From: Globodera rostochiensis
Taxonomy: Eukaryota; Nematoda; Chromadorea; Rhabditida; Heteroderidae
Reading direction: 5' to 3'
Assembly (NCBI GenBank): GCA_018350325.1
Contig: JAEVLN010000023.1
Location: 1,241,001-1,305,000 of the forward strand
Length of the DNA stretch: 64,000 nucleotides
Position numbers and translations under genes: made by a program
The notes under the pieces: model-generated
Databases searched by the model: none
Told to the model about the DNA's origin: nothing
Seen by the model: the letters and a program-made list of their open reading frames with translations, nothing else
Part shown: piece by piece, positions 1 to 10,351 of the stretch
Numbering within the stretch: position 1 is the stretch's first letter
Layout: the number at the start of each line of letters is the position of its first letter

Positions 1-105
1 TAAATGTGAGAGAAAAGCTGATAAAAATTGACAAATTTTTAACAGGGTTTTTAACGCATTAATTGTTATCTATTAAAAACATTTAAATATATTTAATTAA
101 ATTAG

Positions 106-1655
106 TGTGAGAAGGACAAAGCGATGGAAAGCCAATTGTACGAGTTGAAGCTGAAGGCAGCGAACAAAAACAGCGAAAAAGCGACCGAATTGTTCAAAAT
201 ATTGGAAGAAAACGGAATTGGTAAATGAATATGCTTTTTAAATTCGTTTAGGTATACCTTTTTTGAAATTTAAATGACAATATTATTTTAATTTAAACAA
301 AAAAAGAATTTAATAATAATAGTTGAAGAGCAGCTTTTTATGGTCAGACATTGACGCCGTTCTCACCGATCGTTTCGCCGATTCCATTCGACGGCATTTT
401 CAACGCCGCGCGTCCACACCCCGCGCAAATGAGTCGCCAAATTCAGTTGCTGCTAATTACAACGAAACGGTGTTCAAATTGATGCGAGAAAAGGACGCGC
501 TTGGCGGAGAGGTGGAAAAAGAATTAAAATAATTTTAAAAAATGTTTTTTTAAAATTATTGTAGGATATTTTTGATAAATTTTTATACAATAACAAAAAA
601 ATCTTGTAGCTTTAATTTGAACGAATTATTGTTGGCAGATCAATTCTCTGGAGGAAAACTATTCCAACCTGTTCAAGCTGTACGAGAAGATGCGGCTGAA
701 CTGCGTGAATTTGAAGGAGGTCGTCGCCTGCCTAATTTTTCGTAATTTTTTTTGTTGTTGTAAAATTTTTCAGGTCGAACAATCGCTGCGTGTCGAATTG
801 GACGGGTTGGGACGAAAGTATGGCGCACTGCACAAAATGTACACTGAACTGTTGGTTGAAGCACAGAAGAAGTTGGAGGAGTACGTGCATCATTTATGGA
901 CGACCTTTGTCCATACAATAATTGTGAACATTTCCAGTGCAAATGAGGAGCTGAGGCATTCCGACAAGGAACACGTGCAAAAAACGATGGCACTTCGGTT
1001 GGCACTGAAGAGGGCACAAATTCGCCTTGGATCCGTTGAGAAAGCGCTGGAATTGAAGGTGGAGGGAATTTTGCAAAAATGCCGGACATTTGGGGGGAAT
1101 TTCATTCAAAACGGAGCCAGCGGGCGTACCCATAGGACTTAGCCCCCCGGGCAAAAATGCCTGATTTGGGGGGGGGGGGAGGAGGATTTCATTCAAAGAC
1201 GGCGCCAGCGGGTGGACCCATAGGACTTAGCCCCCCGGGCAAAAATGCCTGATTTGGGGGGGGGGGGGAGGAGGATTTCATTCAAAGACGGCGCCAGCGG
1301 GTGGACCCATAGGACTTAGCCCCCCGGGCAAAAATGCCTGATTTGGGGGGGGGGAAGAGGATTTCATTCAAAGACGGCGCCAGCGGGTGGACCCACAGGA
1401 CTTAGCCCCCGGGCACAATGCCTAATTTTCATGACTTGTGCCTGATAAAGGTCACCCCCACCCCTAAAATTGCAGAACAAAGAGAATGCAGAACTGCACG
1501 ACATTTGCGGCCAGCTCATTGAGGCCCGGGAGCAGTTCGAGCAGCACCAGCAACAGCAGCAGCACAACAATTCGTCGGCACTTTCCGTTGCGGACAACGA
1601 AAGCGTGAAAGAAAATTCAACAGCACACGGGCGACACCTTTTTTCTCAGTGTTAA
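106..1655 (+). CDS. tac-1-like: TACC-domain coiled-coil protein, 3' part
   Basis: This is the C-terminal part of a transforming acidic coiled-coil (TACC) protein, a family that binds XMAP215/ZYG-9-type proteins and stabilises microtubules at centrosomes. The exons I read are about 106-221, 323-511, 639-718, 775-880, 938-1058 and 1476-1655, all with GT-AG borders. Joined, they give a continuous heptad-rich coil: FKLMREKDALGGE, then NSLEENYSNLFKLYEKMR, then GRKYGALHKMYTELLVEAQ, then ANEELRHSDKEHVQK, RLGSVEKALELK and NKENAELHDICGQLIEAREQ. The order and spacing match the conserved TACC C-terminus, including the ANEE and KENEEL-type segments. The protein ends in a short Gln-rich tail and stops at 1653-1655. 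The 5' end of the gene lies outside the window, so the start codon is not seen. The ATG at 124 is inside an exon that is open upstream, so I do not take it as the start. The intron 1059-1475 is swollen by tandem repeats. Confidence 0.82.
1095..1425 (+). repeat. About 83-bp tandem repeat inside a TACC intron
   Basis: About four head-to-tail copies of a unit that reads GATTTCATTCAAAGACGG, then CCAGCGGGTGGACCCATAGG, then TTAGCCCCCCGGGC and a run of 8-12 G. The copies differ mainly in G-run length. The repeat lies wholly within the intron between TACC exons 938-1058 and 1476-1655. The last copy is truncated and degenerate. Confidence 0.8.
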
Positions 1656-1773
1656 AAGCGCGCAGTCAACGCGAATTTTTTTTTTAGTCCCAGGCTTTCA
1701 TCATTTGACATTTTATTGTTTGCAAAAATAGACAACTGTGTAATGTGACTTCTAATGTAAATTTGGCCAACGT

Positions 1774-1779
1774 AATAAA
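1774..1779 (+). other. Polyadenylation signal of the TACC gene
   Basis: AATAAA 119 bases after the TACC stop codon, in an AT-rich 3' region. A similar stretch (TAAATTTGGCCA followed by AATAAA) recurs near 2058-2083, so the 3' flank appears partly duplicated on either side of the short repeat at 1949-2035. Confidence 0.5.
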
Positions 1780-1948
1780 TTTATTAAATATTTGCTTTCA
1801 AAACGTATGAAATGGGAGATTTTTTTGGTGGGAAAGTTTTTTTTAAACATTTTTTTTTTTGTAAACGAATCGAACCCCTAACTATAAGCGTCGACATTTT
1901 TAAAGCGTCTCGATTCGCTAAGGACTGCAGGCATTGCCGTTTATGTGA

Positions 1949-2035
1949 CTAGGGCTGGCGGTTCCAACCCGAAGCGTAGAACGGGAATTTTTTCAGTTCG
2001 GGTACCCGAAGAATTCTCAGCAACCGCCAATCCCA
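1949..2035. repeat. Short dispersed palindromic repeat, copy 1
   Basis: A short element with imperfect inverted ends (AGGGCTGGCGGTT and AACCGCCAAT) enclosing CGGGAATTTTTTCAGTT and CCGAAGAATT. The same order of motifs recurs at about 9236-9312 and, partly, at 15500-15540. I found no clear target-site duplication. Confidence 0.5.
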
Positions 2036-2295
2036 GGAATGACTTTTGTATAATGGTAAATTTGGCCATCGTATATAATAAACACTGGAAATTTTTGAAA
2101 AAAAACGGAAAATTATGGTGATTGTTATTGCAGAGAAACTGAACAGTGTGATACATATTAATTTTGGCATCAATACACACCCAATCAATCATGACATGAT
2201 AATATCATCGTCATCATCTTCCTCCACCTCGTCCCTGCTGTGCAGCAAGGCCGATTCGCTGTGATTTTGCTGAACAACGGGTGACGGTGTGGGCA

Positions 2296-5200
2296 CTAAA
2301 ATTCAAATTTCATTTTTTGTTCCAAGCATTTGTGTTGCGACGCGCACATTATACCATTCTCGCGTTGCTGCTTTTCTTCCTGTTCGGCTATTTTTTCAGT
2401 GAGGACAGGGACCGCGTTGTTGTTCACCGCCTCTTCCGTGACGGCAGCAGCAGCAGTAGCAGTAGGAGTCGTAGTAGGCACTGCTTCGTCCGGTACAGTA
2501 GGCAATGCCGCCGCGCTCGTCGTCCCGTCATCGGGTACAGTAACAACAACCACACCAGTGCCGCCTCCGTCGCTACCACCAACCACGACAGGCGACAACC
2601 CGCCGGTGGAAACCGTATTGTCGACCATTTCATCAGGCGCAGCAGAAAGCACCCCCTCCGTCTCGTCAGCTACAGTGGTCACTTCGGCCGCCTTGTCCGA
2701 TACAGTAATCACTTCGGCCGCCTTGTCCGATACAGTAATCACTTCGTCCGCCTTGTCCGATTCACTGATCACTTCGTCCGATACAGTAATCACTTCGGCC
2801 GCCTTGTCCGATACAGTAATCACTTTACATGCCGGTACAGTAGTCACGTTGTTCATATCCTCGGCTGCCGACAAAGGCGTTGTTTCAGTGACTTCATCAG
2901 ACAGAACAATTGTTTCAACGTCTACTTCCGCCCTTTTTGCCGCGATTGCTGCGTCTAAAATAAACGGAGCAAGCGCCTGATCGATCATTGATCGGAATAT
3001 CGTAGTACCAAAATGAACATTAAAGTACAGTATACTCTTACCCCCGGCTTCTGCTCCGTCGCTCTGCTTCTCTGGCGCCTCCTTTTCTCTGCCCTCAACA
3101 TTCTCTTTTTCTTTGCTCTTCTGCTCCGTTGTCGCCGCTGCCGTCGTCTGCTGTTGCGGCGCCACCGCCTCCTCCACCATCTCTTCCTCGTCACTGCTGC
3201 TGTCCAACAGAATCTCTTCGATTGGCTCACTGCGCTCAATGTCCTTCAACACCAGCGCGGACGGGTTCATGTTCGTGCGGGGCAACAGAAAGTTGCCGCT
3301 GCCCTCCTTGACCAGCGCGCGGTAGCCCTGCGGTCAAAGGAAAATTCTTTTTTAGGGAATTTAAGCCAACCTCCTCCCACTCTTTTTAGCAAATTTTTAA
3401 GCTCCCCCCCCCTCCCTTTTTATGAAATTTTAAGCCCCCGCCCCCCTCTCTTTAGAAATATTTTAAGCCTCCCCCCTCCCCTTTTTTAGGAAATTTTTTT
3501 AAGCCTCCAACCCTCACCTTGACGAGAGTGAGCATTTTGTCAAAGTGCGTTCTGCTGCACTCCGTCTTCTCCTTGCAATCGATGCGTTTGTGGCCCAACT
3601 GTGCGCAGTTTGAGCACAGCTCCCGCAAGTCCATCTGCGTAACAAAGCCATCTTGAGGGGGGGGGGGGGGGATAATTTTGTTGAACATTTTCAACATCAT
3701 CGTAATTCAGTACCCGGGCACATTCCGTGCAACTGAAGCCCAACCGGGTCGATGGTGCCGTTCAGTTCAATTCCATCCATGACGCGGAAAGTGTCAAATT
3801 TCTGACAAAAGCAAAAAAGTTTCCCAAAAAAATTATGGAAAAATCCATTTGTTGCACCTGTGAAAGGTCAACCATTTTGTCCTCCTGGAGATGGACAAAA
3901 AAGGCCTTTTTGAACTCCTCCAATTGCGTACAAATTTGTTTATGCAAAGTGCGGCCGATCTGTTAAATTATATTAAACATAAAATATTTTAAACATATTT
4001 TAAGCAATCGAATTTAGCTAATAATAAATATTTACGTCAGGACGTGAACACTCAATTTGCTTGTGGTTGAAATGCGCGCACCTTGGACACAACATTCGAA
4101 TATGCTCCTTAACAAATTTGATCATTTTAGAGTTTTGATTTGATTTTGTAAGGCTGTAACCAATTGCCGGAGAGGCTGAATTGACGGGAAGGCTCCTCCC
4201 CCGATTTGGATCCACAAAAGGGATGGATTAAGCGGGATCTAGGCCATTCTCCCGTCCCGTTCCCATCCCCACCTATGGGAGCCCTTCCCCTGCTCACGGG
4301 ATGAGCCTTCCTGCAGGGGCGTCAGCCCGACACAAACACCTGAGAAGGGAGAGGAGTGATCGATCACGGGACCTCGGGGAGACCATATCCCGAAGCCCAG
4401 CACTAAGCTTTACTATTTATTTTTGAAATAGACACCAATCACTTCTTGGAAAATTGGATTAAGTAAAGTCGGACATGCCAACAAATCAACACCAACAACC
4501 ATAGATGGCCAAGGGGGGGGGGGGGGTCAGACCCCCCCCCCTCCCATCGCCGCTTCGCAGCGCTCGAGCCGACCCCCCCCCCCCTCCCTTTGGCCATCTA
4601 TGCCAACAACACATTTTATTATATATTATATAAACTTTCACCCGTAGGCACCCACCATTTTGATTTTGCCCTCGGGGGCCGCGACTCGTAGGCGTTCAAT
4701 CAGCGGGTCCTTCCGGCGCAAAGGGAAGTTTTCGGCCTTGCGCTTCAGCTCCTGCTTGTCCAGTTCCTGGCGTTGCAGCTTCAGATTCGCTTCACGCAGC
4801 TTCTTCTGCAGCGCGTCGTCCGAAATGCGGCCCCATCTTGAAGTTTAACAACACCATAAATTGAAAAAACCAAAAAATAAAATGGAAAAAATAAATTATG
4901 GTAGTATAAAAATTCGTATTTCATAAAATTTTGATTGCAGAATTTCTATGGGTGAACAAAATCGACTCAAAAAATTAATTATTATGGAATTGGATACCAC
5001 CCATTCAACCAGATTCAAATGATTTGCTTTGTGCCCGTTTTGTGGGGAAATCGTTTAATCGAAGTCTTGTTACCTAAACGAAAGTCGCAGACACAAAAGC
5101 AATTAAATTTTTCGGTAAGCAAAACAACAAATTTTGTGGATGTAGCACTAAATGCCAATTGCAAAAGCACCTGCACTGGAAAAGACTGTGCCCATGCCGT

Positions 5201-6565
5201 CCACAGTTCAAGCAAATGCCCAGGCTGTTCACTTTCTCGCGCTCCTTGTTGGCCAACTCCCTCTTCTTTTGCTGCTGCTGTTGCTGACTGTTGTCCAGCA
5301 GCAGTTGGTTAACCGGTGTTCGTCGAGTGCCGCCAATGGTGCCGCTGGACGGTCTGAACGACGGCGTGCTAGCACCGGCACCAGCAAAAGCCGCCGGCCA
5401 CATTGACGGAATCATTCGAGCAGCGGTCGACGACAGCGCAGCCGGATAACGCTGTTGGACATGCTCAGGCTCAGAAAACTGCAAGCCGAGACACAATCAC
5501 ATCGTTCAATGTTTTAGTCACAATAAAAATTAATTACAAATTGTTTTGAACTGGATGGGAGCATATAAGCAGGTGGCACGCCTGGAGTGGTCATGCGCAT
5601 CCCTGGCGGCGTTCTGTTGACGAGCCCAAACCGTGGCTCCAACGGGGCACCAATTCTCGCTGTCGATGATTCAAAGCCACCACCAAATCGCGGAACAAAC
5701 AGTGGCGACGAACCCATAAGCGGGCCTAGATTGAGCTGGATGCCCGCAAGCGTGTTGGGCATCGGCGGCACCATCATCATCGGCGGGGGTAGCCGCCCCC
5801 CTCCTGCTGCTGGAGGCATCAACAATGGAGCGCCCAGCGGCGGCGGCGGAGGGCCATGGCCAAATGGATGAGGAGGCTCAAACGACGGCGGATGCACCAC
5901 TGCTCTGTTGTTACTGCCCGCTGGTGGTGGCACCCAGCTGTCTCCACCAAAGTGTGGTTCAGGAGGTGGCGAGGGTGTAGAAGCAATGGTCATCGGTTCT
6001 TGGCCATGCAGAAATTGTTGCTGTCGTGAGTGTCGAACGTCTTGAGATCGCTGCTGGTGTTCACGACTTCTGTCTCTGCTACGGCTTCGGCGCTCATCAT
6101 GACGTGATCTCCGTCTGAAAACAATCAACCATTTTGTGTACAACTTCGATGAGAACTTACTCCCTCTCTCTGCCACCATCTCTCCACTGTTCATCACGCC
6201 TGGCGCCGCGACGTGACGGCGACGGACTTCGGGTGCGCGAGCGGCGCCTTCGAATGTTGCGCCACTCTTCGTCAATGCCACGCTTGACCATCTCCGAGAC
6301 CAACTGTCCCAAATCCTCGCGCGACACATGCCCTTGGAATTCCTTATTATCATCGCGATGATGATGATGATGTTGCTGCTGTTCATTGCGCAGCATGTGC
6401 TCATCACGGTTCGGTTTGTCGCGCCACGACGACGAATCCGCCGGCTTCACGGATGTGTGATGACGCGGGGGCGATTCCCTGGCATCCTGGTCATCAAGTT
6501 CGACGATGGACGGTGAGCGCCGCAGTTCAATTTCACGGCTTAGTTCCTTGGAATCTTTTTTAGTC
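2296..6565 (-). CDS. CCHC zinc-knuckle, RS-rich protein
   Basis: I do not recognise the ortholog. Exons read on the minus strand are about 6557-6165, 6116-5541, 5478-5110, 4848-4664, 4160-4036, 3966-3870, 3800-3722, 3655-3503 and 3330-2296. The protein begins, as visible, with an Arg/Ser/His-rich part (RRRSRTRSPSPSRR; RRSRSRDRSREHQQ), then a Pro/Gly/Met-rich stretch, then three CCHC zinc knuckles: CLNCGRHGHSLFQC, CPRCAHFNHKQIEC and CSNCAQLGHKRIDC. It ends in a 280-residue acidic, Val/Thr-rich tail with about seven repeats of EVITVSDKAA, stopping at 2296. Knuckles plus RS repeats are typical of nuclear RNA-binding proteins, so an RNA-processing role is inferred. No start codon is certain: the first exon follows in phase from the upstream RBM5-like gene, so the two may be one transcription unit. 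A G-rich MITE sits in one intron (4500-4602). Confidence 0.65.
4500..4602. mobile_element. 103-bp hAT-like MITE, G/C-homopolymer rich
   Basis: Terminal inverted repeats CATAGATGGCCAAGGG and CCCTTTGGCCATCTATG surround long G and C runs. The element is flanked by an exact 8-bp direct repeat CCAACAAC (4492-4499 and 4603-4610), as expected of a hAT-type insertion. It lies in an intron of the CCHC gene. A solitary right end of the same family is at about 40622-40645. Confidence 0.8.
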
Positions 6566-6590
6566 GAGAATTGGACACGAGACTGTACAC

Positions 6591-6729
6591 AGAGATCGGA
6601 CTTGAGGACTCAATCGAGAATCTCGAAAAAAAAAATTAAACTATCGAGATTCGTTCGAGATCAGTGAAAATCTCCAAAAATCTCGGTAAAAATTGGTTCG
6701 ATCGAGAATCTCGATCGGTCCGATCTCTA
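6591..6729. mobile_element. 139-bp hAT-like MITE, CGAGA-rich
   Basis: The ends are AGAGATCGGAC and GGTCCGATCTCTA, and the interior is built of GAGAATCTCGA-type palindromes. An exact 8-bp direct repeat CTGTACAC flanks it (6583-6590 and 6730-6737). It lies between the last RBM5-like exon and the first CCHC-gene exon. Same family as the elements at 13694, 37791 and 54420. Confidence 0.82.
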
Positions 6730-6782
6730 CTGTACACGCGCAAAGACAACAACAACAACAACAAAATGCCAAAAACAATTAC

Positions 6783-9680
6783 CCTGGTGATGTGTCGCTT
6801 AAGCTGTGGTGCTGCACAAGGCTGAGCAGCCCGTTCAAGAGAACGCCCATGCGGACCACCACCACCTTCAACATTCAGCAGCTGCTGCTTTCCGCCAGCA
6901 GAAACAACGGAGTCAGAACGACGACGAAGACTCTGATGATCAACAGCAGCAGCAGCAGCTTCACGCTCTGCATCAGCACAAGAGGACTTAAAAAGGTCCG
7001 CAATCGTCGCCTCCAGGGACCGCTGGTGTGCCAGCAAAGCTTCAAGTTGAGAATGTAAAGCGGCTTTTTGGTGCCGATCCTTGGCTGCTGCGTGTTGGTT
7101 GCCCAGCTGTGCAATCACCGTGCGATTGAGACGCATCGACTCGCTCAACGTGTCCAACATGACGCTCGCACTGCTTTTGCCCATTCGCGACACAAATGAA
7201 CCGATTTGCAACGGCGGGGGCGTCAATTTGGCAGCATCAAGCGCCACTTTCTGTTGAAAAACGGAGATGAAGAAAAAAGAAATGAGTGAACAATTACACC
7301 AATGGAAAGGTTAACGGCATCATATATTGTACAAACAATACAGTGAATTTTTCATATTTTCATTTATAAAAAAATGGAATTTGAATGATGACAATTAATT
7401 AGACAAAGAGCCTATTTCTTTTTCAAAAAATATTAAATAATGCTATTTTGCGTATATATCCGGATTATTACTATAATTAAGAGTCCAAGCCGAAAAGCTG
7501 ACCCACCTCTTTCTCCTGCTGACCACCACCAACAGCTTGGACGTCCACCAACACTCTCTGGCGAACTCCATGGCCATGGACGCTGCTTCCACCAACACCG
7601 ATCTTCAACTTCTTCCTTCCATCCTGCTGACCCGCTCGCGCACCGCTCATTGGTAAGCCCTGCGCCTTTCCTCCATCATCGTCGTCGTCGTCAAGTTCGA
7701 GCAGTAGCGGGCGCCGATTTCCGCTCGTTTTCGTTGGTGAGAAAATTTCTGACTTGTTGACGCCGCTTCCGCCCGTTGCCGGCGCCGCTGCCGCCAGTGT
7801 ACGGCTTGGCGGAGGCGGCGCGTTCCGCAACGCGTTCCGGTGCTCCGCCTCGGAGGGCGGCGGTGCCGCTTCGCCTCGCCGCCCATGGCACCGCTCGTCC
7901 TCCTGCAGACGGCGCTTCAGCTGCATGTTGTCGCCCTCGCAGTCGATGTAAGTGCGGTACTTTCGGCACCAGAATTTCCACTTAATAACCTCCAAAATCT
8001 TTAAAATTCTCCGACAATTAACAAAAAAAAATGTTTTTACGCTTTTGCTTTTGGGGCAGTAAAAAAATTCGGTTTTCGGATCAAAGTAGAAGCCGGTGCG
8101 CTGGTCATAGTAGTAGCTTGAGCTGAGCTCGAACTGAAACTTGCTCGGATCGGGCGCAGCTTAAACCACACAAAAAATTGTTTTAAAAAAATTTCATCAA
8201 AATTCAAACGGACGGAATGTTGGCAGGACGCCAAACGGAGTGCTCACTGGGGAAGACGAACAGCCCAAACCTTTTTGGCCACCGCCGTCCAACGAATCTG
8301 AATCAAAGTGAGGCAAAAAATTATTTGCTAAAATTTATTTTTATTACGGCATTCTGGCAACAATTCGACGTGTCCATCGCCCAAAACTTTGTCAAGCGAA
8401 TGGCGCGAAAAAGAGACGAGCACTGAACATGAAGAGGGAGGGGTTAGGCTTACAATTAGATAATAAATAAATCAGGAACGTAGCAAAAAAAAAACAAAAA
8501 TTTCGGGAGGGGGGGGGGATCAATTAAAAAAAATCGATTTTAAGGGTGTATTTTTTCCATTTTTTTTATTGAATTTGTCTTAAACTTTTTCCAAAAAAAA
8601 ATTGATGCTATTTCTTTGTCAGAATTTTTAAAATCTCCAATTTTTAAGACATAAAAAATTCGTTTTAATGGACAAAAAAAAAAACAACAACAAACACTTG
8701 CCGACACAATTGTCCATGACCGGGAACGTTTGTTGGAACTTTTGGTGCGCAATTTCGGCGTCCGCCAGCGACGCCATTTGGACAAAAGCGAACAGCCGCG
8801 AGACGGCTAAACGCACGCGCAACGGCTCGACGCCCGCGTAGCGTACGACCGCCTGGCGAACGGACGCGTCGCTAGCGTTTGCGGGCAGCTCGCGGAACAG
8901 CAAAGCTGGCAAAATTTGGAATTAAAATGCCATAAAATAATATGTAAATTATGTGTTTAACTGTCGCATGCAAGTGCGCCAACCATCGACAAGCCTTTGG
9001 CGTCCAGTGCCATTGCTTCGCCACTTGTGCGCGGTGTGCCACATTTGAAGCAGTTCGAACGGCCGTTGAAATTGTTGATAAAGCACTAGAAATGTTCGAT
9101 TTTTGGTTTTTCCCCTATTTCAAAAATGGAAATATTTTCCGATTCAACCCTTCGCCCGGTGAAGAATGTTGTCTAATTTTCTTAAAAATTCGTTTTTTTT
9201 AAAAACTAACGAGATAATGATAAAGGGCTAACAATTAGGGTTGTCGATTCCGAAGCGAACCGGGAATTTTTTCAGTTTGGATAACCGAAGAATTTCAAAG
9301 AATCGACAACTTTATTAAAACAATTTGCACAAATTTGTGAATGTTGTTTAGTGTTAACTATTTTTTTTGGTAATACTAAAGCTGTCGCCAACCTCCCATT
9401 TTTTTGGAAAAAAAACATCCTTAAAATTCATGCAATTCCCCGGAAAAAGGTTTTCGGAAAAAAGCGCAAAAATTTATTTCGTTTTTTCAAATGAGGAAAA
9501 AAAATTGTAAACCTTGTAACAAGTCCATTGTGCACTTTCGGACATTAAACTCGGTATTCCACCGCCCTTTTGTGTCCGTGACCAATCGTTTGTCACGTTG
9601 AAATTACTCACTCCACCACCACCAATTGTGGGGGGTCCACTGGCGTAAGGCAGCGGAGGTCGGTGGTTAAAAAAGCTCAT
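6783..9680 (-). CDS. rbm-5-like: RBM5/RBM10-like splicing regulator
   Basis: Six exons (9680-9513, 9085-8962, 8905-8702, 8162-8041, 7998-7507, 7250-6783) join in frame to 526 codons. Residues 51-71 form a RanBP2-type zinc finger (WTCYKCFINNFNGRSNCFKC) split by intron 1. It is followed by an RRM starting DTLLFRELP, with SRLFAFVQM as RNP1-like strand, at the position of RBM5 RRM2. An OCRE module then follows (YYYDQRTGFYFDPKTEFFY). The remainder is an acidic linker (LELDDDDDDGG) and a helical coil (MLDTLSESMRLNRTVIAQ). RBM5/6/10 proteins act in the spliceosome on 3' splice-site choice. Differences from the family: no first RRM, and no C2H2 finger or G-patch that I can find. The start is the ATG at 9680, since no coding sequence is evident upstream. 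Intron 3 begins GCAAGT, so it appears to be a GC-AG intron. The last exon ends in phase 0, and the first CCHC-gene exon can follow in phase, so a longer fused protein is possible. Confidence 0.8.
9236..9312. repeat. Short dispersed palindromic repeat, copy 2
   Basis: Inverted ends GGTTGTCGATTC and GAATCGACAAC enclose GGGAATTTTTTCAGTT and CCGAAGAATT, the same internal order as the copy at 1949-2035. It lies within intron 1 of the RBM5-like gene. Confidence 0.5.
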
Positions 9681-9775
9681 CGGATACGAATATAGGGGCC
9701 AATCAATAGTAGATAAAGCTTTAAAGCATTAATTAACATTTCTTTTCTATGTTTTCTAATTATATGGCTAATTAC

Positions 9776-9894
9776 TAGGGATGTTCAAGACTCAAAATTT
9801 ACCGAGGCTTGACGTCTAGACTCAAAACCTAACCCCAAAAAAAAACCGAGAAAATTTTTCGAGTCAAGATCCGAGACTCTCGAACATCCCCCTA
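9776..9894. mobile_element. 119-bp hAT-like MITE
   Basis: Ends TAGGGATGTTCAAGACTC and GACTCTCGAACATCCCCCTA are flanked by the exact 8-bp direct repeat CTAATTAC (9768-9775 and 9895-9902). The interior is rich in GACTCAAAA and GAGTC motifs. It lies between the divergent RBM5-like and NUP88 genes, near their 5' ends. Confidence 0.8.
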
Positions 9895-10351
9895 CTAATT
9901 ACTCTCAATTTCAACAAACCACGACCAAAACAAGTAATCCGTGCCCAATTGGGTTGCCTTTGTTTTTGTTTGTTTATTTGTTTTTGTGACAGTTTTTGAA
10001 TTAGTGCGAAATGAAAATAAAAAGTGACAAAATGCCAAAAGTGAAAAAGAGTCGGTATTTAAAATTGTCAGAAACAAAAACAACGCTTGTTAAGGCATTA
10101 AAATCGCAAATTTCCCGAACTCTTGTAAAATGGTAATGTTTTCAAAAACTGAAAATTCCCAACTTCAAGAATGGCCCGCCGTCCCTTCAACAATGCAATA
10201 AACCAACCTAATCTAAAAAACTCCCGCAAACTCAGTGAATTTCAAAGTTCTACTTACAAAGTAGAGCCCGGATTTTTGAAAAAGTTCTATTATTAGTGAT
10301 TTGACGGTTAATGATGAGTTTGTCCTATTAAAATTTTATTTAAGATAAATT

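Noticed and set aside
1949..2035. hAT-type MITE with target duplication
   Set aside because: The ends are imperfect and flanking octamers (TATGTGAC, GGAATGAC) match at only about half the positions.
2281..2980. Long plus-strand open frames (225 and 216 codons)
   Set aside because: They are the antisense of the acidic Val/Thr repeat tail of the CCHC gene; that minus-strand frame is longer and follows in phase from zinc-knuckle exons.
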